DNA of 64,000 nt from Dietzia lutea (GTDB taxonomy: Bacteria; Actinomycetota; Actinomycetes; Mycobacteriales; Mycobacteriaceae), in contig NZ_CP015449.1 of the NCBI RefSeq assembly GCF_003096075.1, positions 310,001-374,000 on the forward strand, written 5' to 3'. Below, piece by piece: positions 36,823 to 46,624 of the stretch. Position numbers and translations under genes: made by a program. Each line of letters begins with the position of its first letter. Position 1 is the first letter of the stretch. The notes under the pieces were generated by a model, which was not told where the DNA came from, made no database searches, and saw only the letters and a list, made by a program, of their open reading frames with translations.

Positions 36823-39800
36823 ATGATGACGACTCCCGGCCCCAGAAGCCTGTACCGCCCTGAATACGAACACGACTCGTGTGGAGTCGCGTTCGTGGTG
36901 GACATGTACGGACGCCAGTCCCGGGACATCGTCGAGAAGGCGATCGCCGCGCTGGTGAACCTCGAGCACCGCGGCGCCGTGGGCGCCGAGGCCAACACCG
37001 GCGACGGCACGGGATTGTTGATCCAGGTACCGGATTCGTTCCTCCGCGAGGTGATGCGTGAGGAGCAGAACGTAGAACTGCCTGAGGCCGGTGCATATGC
37101 AACCGGCCTTTGTTTTCTCCCCCAGTCCCGGATGCTGGCGATGGACGCTATGCGGATGGTCGAGCGGATCGCTGCCGAGCAGGGCGTAACCGTGATCGGA
37201 TGGCGCGAGGTCCCCGTCGACGACTCGACGGTCGGCGCGATCTCGCGCGACGCGCAGCCCACCATCAACCAGATCTTCGTCAAGGCCGCGGGCCCGGGCG
37301 GGGAACTCCTGACCGGGCTGGCGCTCGAGCGCAAGTGCTTCGTGGTGCGCAAGCGTTGCGAGCACGAGCTCGGTTCGAAGGGCGCCGGCAAGGGCGACCT
37401 GGGCTCCGAGACGGTGTACTTCCCGTCGCTGAGCCCGCGCACCTTCGTCTACAAGGGCATGCTCACCGAGAAGCAGCTCCCCGACTTCTATCTGGACCTG
37501 CAGGACGAGCGCGTCGAGTCCGCGATGGGCATCGTCCACTCGCGCTTCTCCACCAACACGTTCCCCGCATGGCCGCTGGCCCACCCGTTCCGCTACGTCG
37601 CCCACAACGGTGAGATCAACACCGCGCGGGGCAACGAGAACTGGATGCGGGCCCGCGAGGCGCTCATGACCAGCGACCGTATCGAGGACCTGTCCGCGGC
37701 TCTGCCGATCTGCACCCCGGGCGGGTCGGACACCGCGCGCTTCGACGAGGCGCTCGAGCTGCTCACCCTGGCCGGCCGGACCCTGCCGCACGCAGTGCTC
37801 ATGATGGTTCCCGAGGCGTGGGAACGTCACGAGACCATGGACCCGGCCAAGCGGGCGTTCTACGAGTACCACGCCTCCCTCATGGAGGCCTGGGACGGCC
37901 CGGCGTCCATCACGTTCACCGACGGCACCGTGATCGGCGCCGTGCTGGACCGCAACGGCCTGCGCCCCTCCCGCATCTGGGTGACCGACGACGGCCTCGT
38001 CGTGATGGCCTCCGAGGTCGGAGTGCTCGACATCCCGCAGGACAAGGTGGTCACCAAGACCCGCCTGCAGCCCGGCCGCATGTTCCTCGTCGACACCGCC
38101 GAGGGGCGGATCATCGACGACGAGGAGATCAAGTCGCAGCTGGCCGCCGAGCACCCGTACCAGCAGTGGCTCGACGAGGGCCTGGTCAGGCTCGAGGACC
38201 TGCCCCGGGTCGAGAAGCCCTACATGGCCCACGAGCGCGTGGTGCTGCGTCAGCGCGTCTTCGGGTACACCGAGGAGGAACTGCGCATCCTCATCTCCCC
38301 GATGGCCGGGAGCGGCGCCGAGGCGATCGGGTCGATGGGCACGGACACCCCGCTGCCCGTGCTGTCCCAGCGTGCGCGCATGCTGTTCGACTACTTCGCC
38401 CAGCGCTTCGCCCAGGTGACCAACCCGCCGCTCGACGCCATCCGCGAGGAGCTAGTCACCAGCTACGGCGTGACGCTCGGTCCCGAGGGCGACCTCATCA
38501 ACCCGGGCCCCGACTCGTGCAGGCAGGTCAAGGTCGCCAACCCGATCCTCGGCAACTCCGACCTCGCCACGCTGCTGGAGGCCGGGGAGTCCCGCCCCAA
38601 TCTGAGGTCGGTGGTCGTCCGCGGGCTCTACAACGTCGCCCACGGCGGCCGCGGCCTGCGGATCGCCCTGGAGCGCATCCGCCGAGAGGTGTCCGAGGCC
38701 ATCCAGGGCGGCGCGACCCTCATCGTGCTCTCCGACCGCGAGTCCGACGAGCGCAACGCGCCCATCCCCTCGCTGCTGCTCACCTCGGCCGTGCACCACC
38801 ACCTGGTGCGCGAGAAGACCCGCACCCGCGTCAGCCTGGTAGTGGAGTCCGGTGACGCCCGCGAGGTCCACCACATGGCTGTTCTGTTCGGGTATGGCGC
38901 CAACGCGATCAACCCGTACATGGCGTTCGAGTCGATCGACGAGCTGGTCAAGAACGGCGACCTCACCGGAGTCGACACCGCCGAGGCCTGCGACAACTAC
39001 CGGAAGGCCGCCGCCAAGGGCGTGCTCAAGGTGATGTCCAAGATGGGTATCTCCACCCTCGCCTCCTACACCGGTGCCCAGCTGTTCGACGTCACCGGCC
39101 TGTCGCAGGAGCTGTGCGACGAGTACTTCACCGGCTCCGTCAGCCCCATCGACGGCATCGGCCTGGACGAGATCGCCGAGGACGTGGCCCTCCGGCACCG
39201 CTTCGCGTTCCTGCCCCGGCCGGAGGAGGCCGCGCACCGCGAGCTCGAGATCGGCGGCGAGTACCAGTGGCGCCGCGAGGGCGAGTACCACCTGTTCAAC
39301 CCGGACACGGTGTTCAAGCTCCAGCACTCCACGCGCACGGGTCGCTACGAGATCTTCAAGGAGTACACCCGCCTCGTCGACGACCAGTCGGAGCGGCTGG
39401 CGACGCTGCGCGGGTTGTTCGACATCAAGAGCAACCGCCCGCCCGTGCCGATCGAGGAGGTCGAGCCGGTCTCCGAGATCGTCAAGCGGTTCTCCACGGG
39501 CGCGATGAGCTACGGCTCCATCTCGGCCGAGGCGCACGAGACGCTGGCGATCGCCATGAACCGCCTGCAGGCGCGCTCCAACTCCGGCGAGGGCGGGGAG
39601 GCCGTCGACCGCTTCAGCCCCGACCCGAACGGGGACTGGCGACGCTCCGCCATCAAGCAGGTGGCCTCCGGCCGGTTCGGCGTGACCAGCCACTACCTGG
39701 CCAACTGCAGTGACATCCAGATCAAGATGGCGCAGGGCGCCAAGCCGGGTGAGGGCGGGCAGCTCCCGCCGGGCAAGGTCTACCCGTGGGTGGCCGAGGT

Positions 39801-41424
39801 CCGCGGCTCCACGCCGGGCGTGGGACTCATCTCGCCCCCGCCGCACCACGACATCTACTCGATCGAGGACCTGGCGCAGCTCATCTACGACCTGAAGAAC
39901 GCCAACCCGGACGCGCGGATCCACGTCAAGCTCGTGGCCGAGCAGGGCGTGGGGACGGTCGCGACGGGCGTGTCCAAGACGCACGCCGACGTCGTCCTCA
40001 TCTCGGGTCACGACGGCGGCACCGGCGCGTCGCCGCTGACCTCGCTCAAGCACGCGGGCGGCCCGTGGGAGCTCGGCCTGGCCGAGACCCAGCAGACGCT
40101 GCTCGTCAACGGACTGCGCGACCGCATCGTCGTCCAGGTCGACGGTCAGCTCAAGACGGGGCGTGACGTCATCGTCGCCGCGCTGCTCGGCGGTGAGGAG
40201 TTCGGCTTCGCCACCGCGCCGCTCGTCGTGGCCGGCTGCGTCATGATGCGCGTGTGTCACCTCGACACCTGCCCCGTCGGTGTGGCCACCCAGAACCCTG
40301 TGCTGCGCGAGCGGTTCAACGGTAAGGCCGAGTACGTCGTGAACTTCATGGAGTTCATCGCCGAGGAGGTGCGCGAGTACCTCGCCGAGCTGGGCTTCCG
40401 CTCGCTCGACGAGGCGATCGGACACACCGAGTGCCTGGACAAGTCGCGGGCCTTCGCCCACAACAAGCGGGTGGCCAAGCTCGACCTGGAGCCGATCTTC
40501 GCGCAGGCCGAGTCGCCCTTCATGCACCAGGACCTGCGTCGGACCAAGTCGCAGGACCACAAGCTCGAGGGCGTCGTGGACCGCACGCTGATCGAGGACG
40601 CCCGCGCCGTGGTCGCCGATCCGGCGGCGGGGCCGTTCACGGGCAGCTACCCGATCTGCAACGTCAACCGCTCGGTCGGCACCATGCTCAGCCACGAGAT
40701 CTCCAAGGCGCACGGTGCCACCGGCCTGCCGGACGGGTCGATCGACCTGAGCTTCACCGGGTCCGCCGGTAACTCGCTCGGGGCGTTCCTCGCCCGGGGC
40801 GTGACGGTGCGCGTGTTCGGTGACGCCAACGACTACGTGGGCAAGGGGCTGTCCGGGGGACGCATCGTGGTGCGTCCGGCCGAGGACGCGGCCCCCGACT
40901 TCGTGGCCGAGGACAACATCATCGCCGGCAACGTGATCTGCTACGGCGCGACCGACGGTGAGGTGTTCCTGCGCGGGATGGTTGGAGAGCGCTTCTGCGT
41001 GCGCAACTCCGGCGTCACCGCGGTGGTGGAGGGCGTGGGCGACCACGCCTGCGAGTACATGACCGGCGGACGGGTGGTCGTGCTGGGCCCGACCGGCCGC
41101 AACGTCGCGGCCGGGATGTCCGGCGGCGTCGCCTACTTCTACGACCCCCGCAGTGTCCTCACGGAGAACCTCAACGCCGAGCTCGTCGACACGGAGGAAC
41201 TCACCAGTGAGGACGTGGAGTTCCTCCACGGGATCGTGGAGCGCCACGTGGAGGAGACCGATTCGGCCCGGGGCCGGGAGATCCTCGGTGGCTGGGCCCA
41301 GAACGTGAATCACTTCGCCAAGGTCATGCCGCGCGACTACAAGCGCGTGCTGCTGGCCATCGAGCAGGCGGAGAAGGACGGACGCAACGTGGACGAGGCG
41401 ATCATGGAGGCCGCAAATGGCTGA
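36823..41424 (+). CDS. gltB: Glutamate synthase large subunit (GOGAT alpha)
   Basis: A 1533-residue ferredoxin/NADPH-type glutamate synthase subunit forming two glutamates from glutamine and 2-oxoglutarate. The class-II glutaminase nucleophile is the Cys of [30 protein letters not shown] and [19 protein letters not shown] complete that domain. The FMN domain has [46 protein letters not shown] and [26 protein letters not shown] gives the 3Fe-4S cysteines. The C-terminal beta-helix ([20 protein letters not shown]) is intact. ATG 36823 or 36826 may start; the N-terminal extension before the Cys is removed in maturation. gltD overlaps the stop by 8 bases. TTGACT at 36694 is a possible -35. Confidence 0.97.
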   Translation: MMTTPGPRSLYRPEYEHDSCGVAFVVDMYGRQSRDIVEKAIAALVNLEHRGAVGAEANTGDGTGLLIQVPDSFLREVMREEQNVELPEAGAYATGLCFLPQSRMLAMDAMRMVERIAAEQGVTVIGWREVPVDDSTVGAISRDAQPTINQIFVKAAGPGGELLTGLALERKCFVVRKRCEHELGSKGAGKGDLGSETVYFPSLSPRTFVYKGMLTEKQLPDFYLDLQDERVESAMGIVHSRFSTNTFPAWPLAHPFRYVAHNGEINTARGNENWMRAREALMTSDRIEDLSAALPICTPGGSDTARFDEALELLTLAGRTLPHAVLMMVPEAWERHETMDPAKRAFYEYHASLMEAWDGPASITFTDGTVIGAVLDRNGLRPSRIWVTDDGLVVMASEVGVLDIPQDKVVTKTRLQPGRMFLVDTAEGRIIDDEEIKSQLAAEHPYQQWLDEGLVRLEDLPRVEKPYMAHERVVLRQRVFGYTEEELRILISPMAGSGAEAIGSMGTDTPLPVLSQRARMLFDYFAQRFAQVTNPPLDAIREELVTSYGVTLGPEGDLINPGPDSCRQVKVANPILGNSDLATLLEAGESRPNLRSVVVRGLYNVAHGGRGLRIALERIRREVSEAIQGGATLIVLSDRESDERNAPIPSLLLTSAVHHHLVREKTRTRVSLVVESGDAREVHHMAVLFGYGANAINPYMAFESIDELVKNGDLTGVDTAEACDNYRKAAAKGVLKVMSKMGISTLASYTGAQLFDVTGLSQELCDEYFTGSVSPIDGIGLDEIAEDVALRHRFAFLPRPEEAAHRELEIGGEYQWRREGEYHLFNPDTVFKLQHSTRTGRYEIFKEYTRLVDDQSERLATLRGLFDIKSNRPPVPIEEVEPVSEIVKRFSTGAMSYGSISAEAHETLAIAMNRLQARSNSGEGGEAVDRFSPDPNGDWRRSAIKQVASGRFGVTSHYLANCSDIQIKMAQGAKPGEGGQLPPGKVYPWVAEVRGSTPGVGLISPPPHHDIYSIEDLAQLIYDLKNANPDARIHVKLVAEQGVGTVATGVSKTHADVVLISGHDGGTGASPLTSLKHAGGPWELGLAETQQTLLVNGLRDRIVVQVDGQLKTGRDVIVAALLGGEEFGFATAPLVVAGCVMMRVCHLDTCPVGVATQNPVLRERFNGKAEYVVNFMEFIAEEVREYLAELGFRSLDEAIGHTECLDKSRAFAHNKRVAKLDLEPIFAQAESPFMHQDLRRTKSQDHKLEGVVDRTLIEDARAVVADPAAGPFTGSYPICNVNRSVGTMLSHEISKAHGATGLPDGSIDLSFTGSAGNSLGAFLARGVTVRVFGDANDYVGKGLSGGRIVVRPAEDAAPDFVAEDNIIAGNVICYGATDGEVFLRGMVGERFCVRNSGVTAVVEGVGDHACEYMTGGRVVVLGPTGRNVAAGMSGGVAYFYDPRSVLTENLNAELVDTEELTSEDVEFLHGIVERHVEETDSARGREILGGWAQNVNHFAKVMPRDYKRVLLAIEQAEKDGRNVDEAIMEAANG

Positions 41425-42889
41425 CCCGAAGGGCTTTCTCAAGCACACCGAGCGGGAGCTGCCCGAGCGCCGCCCCGTCGACCTGCGGATCATGGACTGG
41501 AAAGAGGTCTATGAATCCACGGTCCTGCCCGAGGACTCGATCCGTACCCAGGCGTCCCGATGCATGGGCTGCGGTATCCCGTTCTGCCATGAGGGCTGTC
41601 CGCTGGGCAACATCATCCCCGAGTGGAACGACCTGGTGCACCGGGGCAAGTGGGACGACGCGGTGGACCGGCTCCACGCGACCAACAACTTCCCGGAGTT
41701 CACCGGTCGACTCTGCCCGGCCCCCTGCGAGGGGTCCTGTGTCCTGGGGATCAACCAGCCGCCGGTGACGATCAAGCAGGTCGAGGTGGAGATCGCCGAG
41801 GCCGCGTGGGCCGACGGCGGCATGGAGCCGGTCATCCCGTCGTTCCGCACCGGACAGACCGTCGCGGTCGTGGGATCGGGCCCCGCGGGCCTAGCGGCGG
41901 CCCAGCAGCTCACCCGCGCCGGGCACTCCGTCACCGTCTTCGAGCGGGACGACCGCATCGGCGGGCTCATGCGCTACGGGATCCCCGAGTTCAAGATGGA
42001 GAAGGCGGTCATCGATCGCCGCCTGGCACAGATGGAGGCGGAGGGGACGGTCTTCCGTCCCGGCGTCAACGTCGGCAAGGACATCACCGCGTCGCAGCTG
42101 CGTGCCCAGTTCGACGCCGTCGTGCTGTGCGGCGGCGCCACCATGCGGCGGGACCTGCCGGTGCCCGGTCGTGAGCTCGACGGCATCCACCAGGCCATGG
42201 AGTACCTGCCGCTGGCCAACAAGGCCGCGGTCGGCGACCCGGTCGTGGACGCCGATGGCCTGCCCGCCATCCACGCGCGCGACAAGCACGTCATCATCAT
42301 CGGCGGCGGCGACACCGGTGCGGACTGCCTCGGCACCGCGACCCGTCAGGGCGCGAAGTCGGTCAAGTCGTTCGAGATCATGCCCCGGCCGCCGGCCACC
42401 CGCGCGGCGTCGACCCCGTGGCCGATGTACCCGCTGATGTTCCGCACCGCCTCGGCCCACGAGGAGAACGGTGAGCGCGTCTACGGCGTCTCCACCGCGG
42501 AGTTCGTCGGCGAGGGCGGACACGTCACCGCGCTGAAGGGCTCCGAGGTCAGGATGGTCGACGGCCGCTTCGAGCCCGTGCCCGGTACGGACTTCGAGTA
42601 CCCGGCCGACCTGGTCCTGCTCGCGATGGGCTTCACCGGTGCGCAGAAGTCCGGGCTGTGCTCGGACCTCGGGGTGGATTTCACCGACCGCGGCAACGTC
42701 GGTCGTGACGACGCCTTCGCCACGAACGTCGAGGGCGTGTTCGTCGCCGGTGACATGGGTCGCGGCCAGTCGCTGATCGTGTGGGCCATCGCGGAGGGAC
42801 GTGCGGCCGCCGCCTCGGTGGACCGGTTCCTCATGGGGGAGACGGCCCTGCCGGCGCCGGTCCGCCCGACGGATGTGGCCCAGCGCTGA
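41417..42889 (+). CDS. gltD: Glutamate synthase small subunit
   Basis: A 490-residue NADPH-dependent electron-feeding subunit of glutamate synthase. The N-terminal Cys sets [20 protein letters not shown] and [15 protein letters not shown] hold two 4Fe-4S clusters. [21 protein letters not shown] is the FAD GxGxxG fold; [20 protein letters not shown] is the NADPH fold; [20 protein letters not shown] is the GD motif near the C-terminus. ATG 41417 overlaps gltB by 8 bases, so the two are translationally coupled at equal stoichiometry. Confidence 0.97.
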   Translation: MADPKGFLKHTERELPERRPVDLRIMDWKEVYESTVLPEDSIRTQASRCMGCGIPFCHEGCPLGNIIPEWNDLVHRGKWDDAVDRLHATNNFPEFTGRLCPAPCEGSCVLGINQPPVTIKQVEVEIAEAAWADGGMEPVIPSFRTGQTVAVVGSGPAGLAAAQQLTRAGHSVTVFERDDRIGGLMRYGIPEFKMEKAVIDRRLAQMEAEGTVFRPGVNVGKDITASQLRAQFDAVVLCGGATMRRDLPVPGRELDGIHQAMEYLPLANKAAVGDPVVDADGLPAIHARDKHVIIIGGGDTGADCLGTATRQGAKSVKSFEIMPRPPATRAASTPWPMYPLMFRTASAHEENGERVYGVSTAEFVGEGGHVTALKGSEVRMVDGRFEPVPGTDFEYPADLVLLAMGFTGAQKSGLCSDLGVDFTDRGNVGRDDAFATNVEGVFVAGDMGRGQSLIVWAIAEGRAAAASVDRFLMGETALPAPVRPTDVAQR

Positions 42890-42906
42890 CGGCCAACCGT
42901 GGCGCC

Positions 42907-42925
42907 TGACCTTAGTGGAACCTAA
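42907..42925. promoter_or_regulatory. IdeR/DtxR-like iron box
   Basis: TGACCTTAGTGGAACCTAA matches 13 of 19 positions of the IdeR/DtxR consensus TTAGGTTAGSCTAACCTAA and contains the dyad CTTAG-N6-CTAAG when extended by one base. It lies between gltD and the small membrane-protein gene at 42979, about 55 bp before the start. The match is moderate; no iron gene follows. Confidence 0.35.
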
Positions 42926-42978
42926 GATCAGGTCTACTATGTCTCCAGGCCGTCCGGCCTCCGTCATGGAAGGCACCT

Positions 42979-43326
42979 ATGGTCAGCCGTCGCCCCGCCA
43001 GTGTCGTCGCCGCGCTCAGCGCGACGGCCGCGCTGGTCGGCGTGCCGGCGGCGTCGGCGCAGCCCGCGGGCCCCGCGGTCCGGGTGGTCGTGACGGAATT
43101 GCCGGTCCTCAGCGAGTTGCCGCCGCTGCCGACCGAGGGCGGGCAGCCGGTCGTGGACGAGCCGGAGGACACCGGGGTCTTCGGTATGTCCGGGGTGCAG
43201 ACGGTCGCGCTCGTGTTGGCGGCGTCGGTGCTCGTGGCGGGCGGGACGGGGCTGGCGTTGGTCACCCGTCGCGGCCGCGGCGAGCAGCTCGAGGAGCAGC
43301 CACCGAGGTCGGATCCGGTGACGTGA
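42979..43326 (+). CDS. Small exported protein with C-terminal membrane anchor (115 aa)
   Basis: A short protein with a signal peptide (VSRRPASVVAALSATAALVG, cleavage near PAASAQ), a roughly 40-residue extracellular stretch rich in Pro and Leu (VLSELPPLPTEGGQPVVDE), and a C-terminal helix VQTVALVLAASVLVAGGTG ended by a basic tail TRRGRGEQ. The order extracellular part, helix, basic tail is that of a wall- or membrane-anchored protein. MSGVQTV before the helix resembles VTGVQTV in the protein at 48266, but the LAXTG motif is not preserved. Function unknown. It starts 89 bp after gltD behind the iron-box-like site. Confidence 0.6.
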   Translation: MVSRRPASVVAALSATAALVGVPAASAQPAGPAVRVVVTELPVLSELPPLPTEGGQPVVDEPEDTGVFGMSGVQTVALVLAASVLVAGGTGLALVTRRGRGEQLEEQPPRSDPVT

Positions 43327-43351
43327 CGTCGCGCCCGATAGGCTCGGCGGT

Positions 43352-43651
43352 ATGAGTCGCCACATCGCAGGACGGGGACGGGTCGGCCGGGCGGCCCCTC
43401 CTCCGGCCGGTCCGCCCGTCGACGACGTCGACTGTGACCTGACCAGCAAGTTGACGCTCGGCCAGTTCCTCAAATTGGCTTCGCTGTTGGACTCCGGGGC
43501 CGAGGCCAAGGACGCGGTCGCCTCCGGGGCCGTGAGCGTCAACGGGGAGGTCGACACCCGCCGGGGCCGCGGCCTGGTCCACGGTGACGTGGTGGAGATC
43601 GGTGGCCGGGCGGCGCGCGTCGTCGCCCGCGAGGGACGGGGTGCGACCTGA
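43352..43651 (+). CDS. S4-domain RNA-binding protein (YbcJ/RlbA-like)
   Basis: A 99-residue protein with an S4 RNA-binding fold: LTLGQFLKLASLLDSGAEAK, VASGAVSVNGEVDTRRGRG and VHGDVVEIGGRAARVV follow the S4 pattern of a helical pair and a basic loop. The first 30 residues are a Pro/Gly-rich extension. Such stand-alone S4 proteins bind structured RNA; the target is unknown. ATG 43352 lies 26 bp after the previous gene; the stop overlaps the next start as TGATG. Confidence 0.8.
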   Translation: MSRHIAGRGRVGRAAPPPAGPPVDDVDCDLTSKLTLGQFLKLASLLDSGAEAKDAVASGAVSVNGEVDTRRGRGLVHGDVVEIGGRAARVVAREGRGAT

Positions 43652-44199
43652 TGGCTGAGAACTCACGCGTGCAGGCCCCGGTGGTGTTGCACGACGACGA
43701 CCCCGGTGCCACCCGCTACGCCACATGGCTGGCCGAGGAGTTCGACACCCGGGCGACCCATCACGACGCGGCCGATCCGGCCGAGCTGGTGGTCGCCGGG
43801 ACGGTCGTCCTCGTCACGGGGATGCGGTCCGGGGGCGGCCTGGGCGGTTCGGCGTTCATCCGCGACAACTGGGAGGCCCTCGTCGAGGCCGGACGTCGCG
43901 TGGCCGTGGTCATGGTCGGGGCCACCCCGGTCACCGACGACGCCCGGATCGAGCTGATGTCGAGCGAGTTCTCGTCAGACCAGCTGCGCGACCTCAAGCT
44001 CTTCCAGCTCCGCGGCGTGGTCACGCCGGACCAGCTCGGCTTCCGGCAGCGGCTCGGGATCAAGACCGCGTTGGCCGCCCTGCGGCGCAAGACCGACCGC
44101 ACCCCGGAGGAGGAGGCCATGCTCGAACTGGGCGGCCTGGACCTCACCGATCGGGTCTCGCTCGGGCCGTTGCTGCGCTGGATCCGCCGCGAGGCCTGA
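43651..44199 (+). CDS. Flavodoxin-fold-like protein of unknown function
   Basis: A 182-residue cytoplasmic protein translationally coupled to the S4 gene (TGATG). The region LVVAGTVVLVTGMRSGGGLG, with FIRDNWEALVEAGRRVAVVMVGATP and ELMSSEFSSDQLRDLKLFQLRG, looks like the alternating strands and helices of flavodoxin-domain proteins, and the ending LRRKTDRTPEEEAMLELGG is typical of their C-terminal helix. No flavin-contact motif is certain. I treat it as conserved hypothetical. Confidence 0.6.
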   Translation: MAENSRVQAPVVLHDDDPGATRYATWLAEEFDTRATHHDAADPAELVVAGTVVLVTGMRSGGGLGGSAFIRDNWEALVEAGRRVAVVMVGATPVTDDARIELMSSEFSSDQLRDLKLFQLRGVVTPDQLGFRQRLGIKTALAALRRKTDRTPEEEAMLELGGLDLTDRVSLGPLLRWIRREA

Positions 44200-44342
44200 G
44201 CGGCGGGCGGCGGACACGACGGCAGACGTCCCGGCGAACACCGCGGCACACACCCGGCGCGCACCACGGCCGGTGTCACCCCCGATATCATGACCTGCGA
44301 ACGCACCCGCCGAGGGCGGGGCGATGACCCTGGAGGAACCCC

Positions 44343-44705
44343 ATGCGCGCCACCACGCTCGCCACCACCGTCTCCGCGCTCGCCGCGGCGGCCCTGCTGA
44401 CGGGAGCGGGGGCCGCGTCAGCGCAGGAAACCGAGGACTCAGAGGGCCCTGGAACGATCCGCAGCGGGCTTCTGTCGCCCGCCGTGAGTGAAGCGATCGG
44501 CAGCATCGGCTACGGCTCGCTGGGCACGGGGTCCCTCATGGATCTGCTCTCCGGGCTCATCAACACCGGGTCGGTCGTCCTGTCGGTGGACGTGCCCAAC
44601 TCGACGGGCTCGTACGCGCCGGGATCGCTCGGCAGTTACGGCCCCGAGGCGTCGATCGGCGAGCTCGTCACCCTCCCGATCGCGAGTCTCGGCGGCGCCT
44701 CCTAG
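44343..44705 (+). CDS. Secreted GSL-repeat protein C (120 aa)
   Basis: A small exported protein. Signal peptide ATTLATTVSALAAAALLTGA with cleavage near ASAQ; the mature part has GYGSLGTGSLMDLLSGLINTG and YAPGSLGSYGPEASIGELV. It has the Gly-Ser-Leu spacing of the larger members and nearly no charged residues apart from an acidic stretch after the cleavage site. GGAGGAACCCC precedes ATG 44343, a strong ribosome site. Function unknown; stands alone between the flavodoxin-like gene and rraA. Confidence 0.7.
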   Translation: MRATTLATTVSALAAAALLTGAGAASAQETEDSEGPGTIRSGLLSPAVSEAIGSIGYGSLGTGSLMDLLSGLINTGSVVLSVDVPNSTGSYAPGSLGSYGPEASIGELVTLPIASLGGAS

Positions 44706-44721
44706 TCAGGCCGGGCCACCC

Positions 44722-44841
44722 CTACAGCCACCCGCTGGCGTAGGACACCAGGCCCGGCACCGCCCCAGCAGAACCGCAGATGAACACCAGTACTGCCGTG
44801 GGCAACCCCTGCTTCGGCTCCCGGCCGCCGCCCGCGCGCAT
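44722..44841 (-). CDS. Putative 39-aa membrane protein coupled to rraA
   Basis: The frame [20 protein letters not shown] continues into a hydrophobic helix (ICGSAGAVPGLVSYASGWL). It begins at ATG 44841, whose A is the last base of the rraA stop (TGATG), the same coupling as other genes here. One membrane helix with a basic N-terminus is plausible for a small protein. It rests on arrangement and composition only; a chance frame is possible. Confidence 0.35.
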   Translation of the reverse strand: MRAGGGREPKQGLPTAVLVFICGSAGAVPGLVSYASGWL

Positions 44842-45323
44842 CAGCGCACCACGATCCCGTCGGAGTCGGCGTAGAGCATCTCGCCGGGGACGAAGTCGAC
44901 CCCGCCGAAGCTGACGGTCACGTCCCGATCGCCCTTGCCGGTCTTCGTGGACTTGCGCGGGTTCGTACCCAGGGCCTTGCAGCCGAACTCCATCCCGGCG
45001 ATGACCGCCGAGTCGCGGATGGCGCCGTTCACCACGACGCCGGCCCACCCGTTCGAGCGGCCGAGCTCGGCGATAATGTCGCCGACCAACGCGGTGTGCA
45101 CACTCGCGCCGCCGTCGATCACGAGGACCCGGCCCTCGCCGGGCTCGCTTAGAACGCTCTTGAGCAGTGCGTTGTCCTGGAAGCAGCGCACGGTGGAGAT
45201 CGGGCCGGAGAACTCCGTGCGTCCGCCGAGGTCGCGGAACTGGGTGTCACAGCTGCGGACGTCCTCGCCGATCTCGTCGACGAGGTCCGCGGTGGGGATG
45301 AATCCGGCGGGGGTGTCGGTCAT
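44841..45323 (-). CDS. rraA: RraA-family protein (4-hydroxy-4-methyl-2-oxoglutarate aldolase-like)
   Basis: A 160-residue RraA fold protein. [19 protein letters not shown] starts it; [39 protein letters not shown] and [19 protein letters not shown] are the family signatures, with the Gly-Asp and Arg-Asp metal/substrate sites in [10 protein letters not shown] and AIRDS. In gamma-proteobacteria RraA inhibits RNase E; actinobacterial members are more likely HMG/oxaloacetate aldolases. The role here is open. It ends in [11 protein letters not shown], typical of the family. Confidence 0.88.
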   Translation of the reverse strand: MTDTPAGFIPTADLVDEIGEDVRSCDTQFRDLGGRTEFSGPISTVRCFQDNALLKSVLSEPGEGRVLVIDGGASVHTALVGDIIAELGRSNGWAGVVVNGAIRDSAVIAGMEFGCKALGTNPRKSTKTGKGDRDVTVSFGGVDFVPGEMLYADSDGIVVR

Positions 45324-45457
45324 GCGGGTCCCTCCTGGGCGGTGGTCTGTCGGGGTAACGCTATCCGGCCGCGCCGCCGCGTGGGAGCACGCCGGTGGGG
45401 GACAATGGTCACATCAAGGGTGCCCGTCATCGTCCGAGAAACCGGAAGGAGCCTTCC

Positions 45458-46624
45458 GTGGCCCAGTACGAACTCCTGATCCACGCCCGACGCGCGGTGG
45501 TCGACGGCCGCATCCAGCAGGCGGCGGTGACGGTGGACGGTGGCGTCATCTCGTCGGTGCGGACGGGCTCGGAGGCCCGGGACATCGGCCTGGCCGGTGA
45601 CCACACGATCGACCTGGGGGACGACGTCGTCCTCATGCCGGGGCTCGTCGACCCGCACGTGAGTACCGAGGACGTCGCGGTCGGCACGCGCTCGGCGGCG
45701 CAGGGCGGTATCACCACGGTCGTGGACTACGGCACCGACGGCGACCCGGCCGCCACCCGGCCGGAGGACGTGGATCGCTGGCGCGAGGAGGTCACCGGCG
45801 AATCGGTCGTCGACGCCGGACTGTGGGGCGCGGCGGTGCCGGACAACCTGGGCAGGCTCGGCGACCTGCTGGACCGGGGCGTGTTCGGGGTCTCCGCCGT
45901 GGCCGCCGGGAGGGGCGTGACGGGCGCGCCGACGCTGGACCACGCGCAACTGGTCGCGGCCGCGGAGGAGGTGGCCGCGCACGGCGGGCTCTTCGCGGTG
46001 GACGCCGGTGCGGGCGATCTGCCCGGGCTGCTGGAGGTGTGCCGCCGGACCGGCGGTCGGCTGCACGTGCGGGCGGTCGCCGACCACGAGGAGCTGCCCC
46101 TGCTGCGCGACGCCCGGGCGGAGAACCTGGCCGTCACGGCCTCGACGAGCCCCCACATGCTGGCGCTGGTCTCGGAGGTCACCCACGGCGGATCGGCGGT
46201 CGCGCGGCTGGATCCGCCGATCCGCGACGCCGCCAACCGCGAGCTGCTGTGGGACGCACTGCGGGACGGCACCGTCGACGCGGTGACCTCGGCCCGGCTG
46301 GGGTTGTCGGTGGTGTGGACCGAGGCGCGGCGCCGCGGGTTCGATCTGGCGGACGTCGCGCGCTGGATGGGCGGGAATACGGCCGCGGTGGTGGGGCTGC
46401 GCGATCGCGGGGAGATCCGGGAGGGCTTGCGGGCGGACTTCGCTGCGGTCGCCGACGACGAGGCGTTCGTGGTGCTGCCCGGGGCCCGCGAGCTGGGTTC
46501 CGCGGACTCGGTATACGCGCAGCGGGCGTTGGCGGGCGTGGTGCGCTGGACGATGCGAGGGGGCGCGGTCATCGATCCCCGCGCCCTGGCGTTCGGCACG
46601 GTCCTGACCCGCCCGACGGCGTGA
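45458..46624 (+). CDS. Allantoinase/dihydroorotase-like amidohydrolase lacking metal ligands
   Basis: A 388-residue amidohydrolase-fold protein of the AllB type. MPGLVDPHVSTEDVAVGT stands where active enzymes have PGxxDxHxH, so the second His is Ser. TTVVDYGTDGDPAATRPEDVD follows as usual, but GGLFAVDAGAG replaces the expected His-Ala-Glu, TASTSPHMLAL keeps one His, and AVTSARLGLSV replaces the SDHAP-like Asp. DPPIRDAANRELLWDALRDG and WMGGNTAAVVGLRDRGEIREG retain the scaffold. Several metal ligands are therefore absent and a catalytic role as hydrolase is unlikely. GGAAGGAG precedes GTG 45458; the next gene starts as GTGA at its stop. Confidence 0.75.
   Translation: MAQYELLIHARRAVVDGRIQQAAVTVDGGVISSVRTGSEARDIGLAGDHTIDLGDDVVLMPGLVDPHVSTEDVAVGTRSAAQGGITTVVDYGTDGDPAATRPEDVDRWREEVTGESVVDAGLWGAAVPDNLGRLGDLLDRGVFGVSAVAAGRGVTGAPTLDHAQLVAAAEEVAAHGGLFAVDAGAGDLPGLLEVCRRTGGRLHVRAVADHEELPLLRDARAENLAVTASTSPHMLALVSEVTHGGSAVARLDPPIRDAANRELLWDALRDGTVDAVTSARLGLSVVWTEARRRGFDLADVARWMGGNTAAVVGLRDRGEIREGLRADFAAVADDEAFVVLPGARELGSADSVYAQRALAGVVRWTMRGGAVIDPRALAFGTVLTRPTA

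Noticed and set aside
38452-41493. Thousand-codon frame antisense to gltB
   Set aside because: gltB is complete on the other strand with every cofactor motif; the antisense frame results from codon bias.
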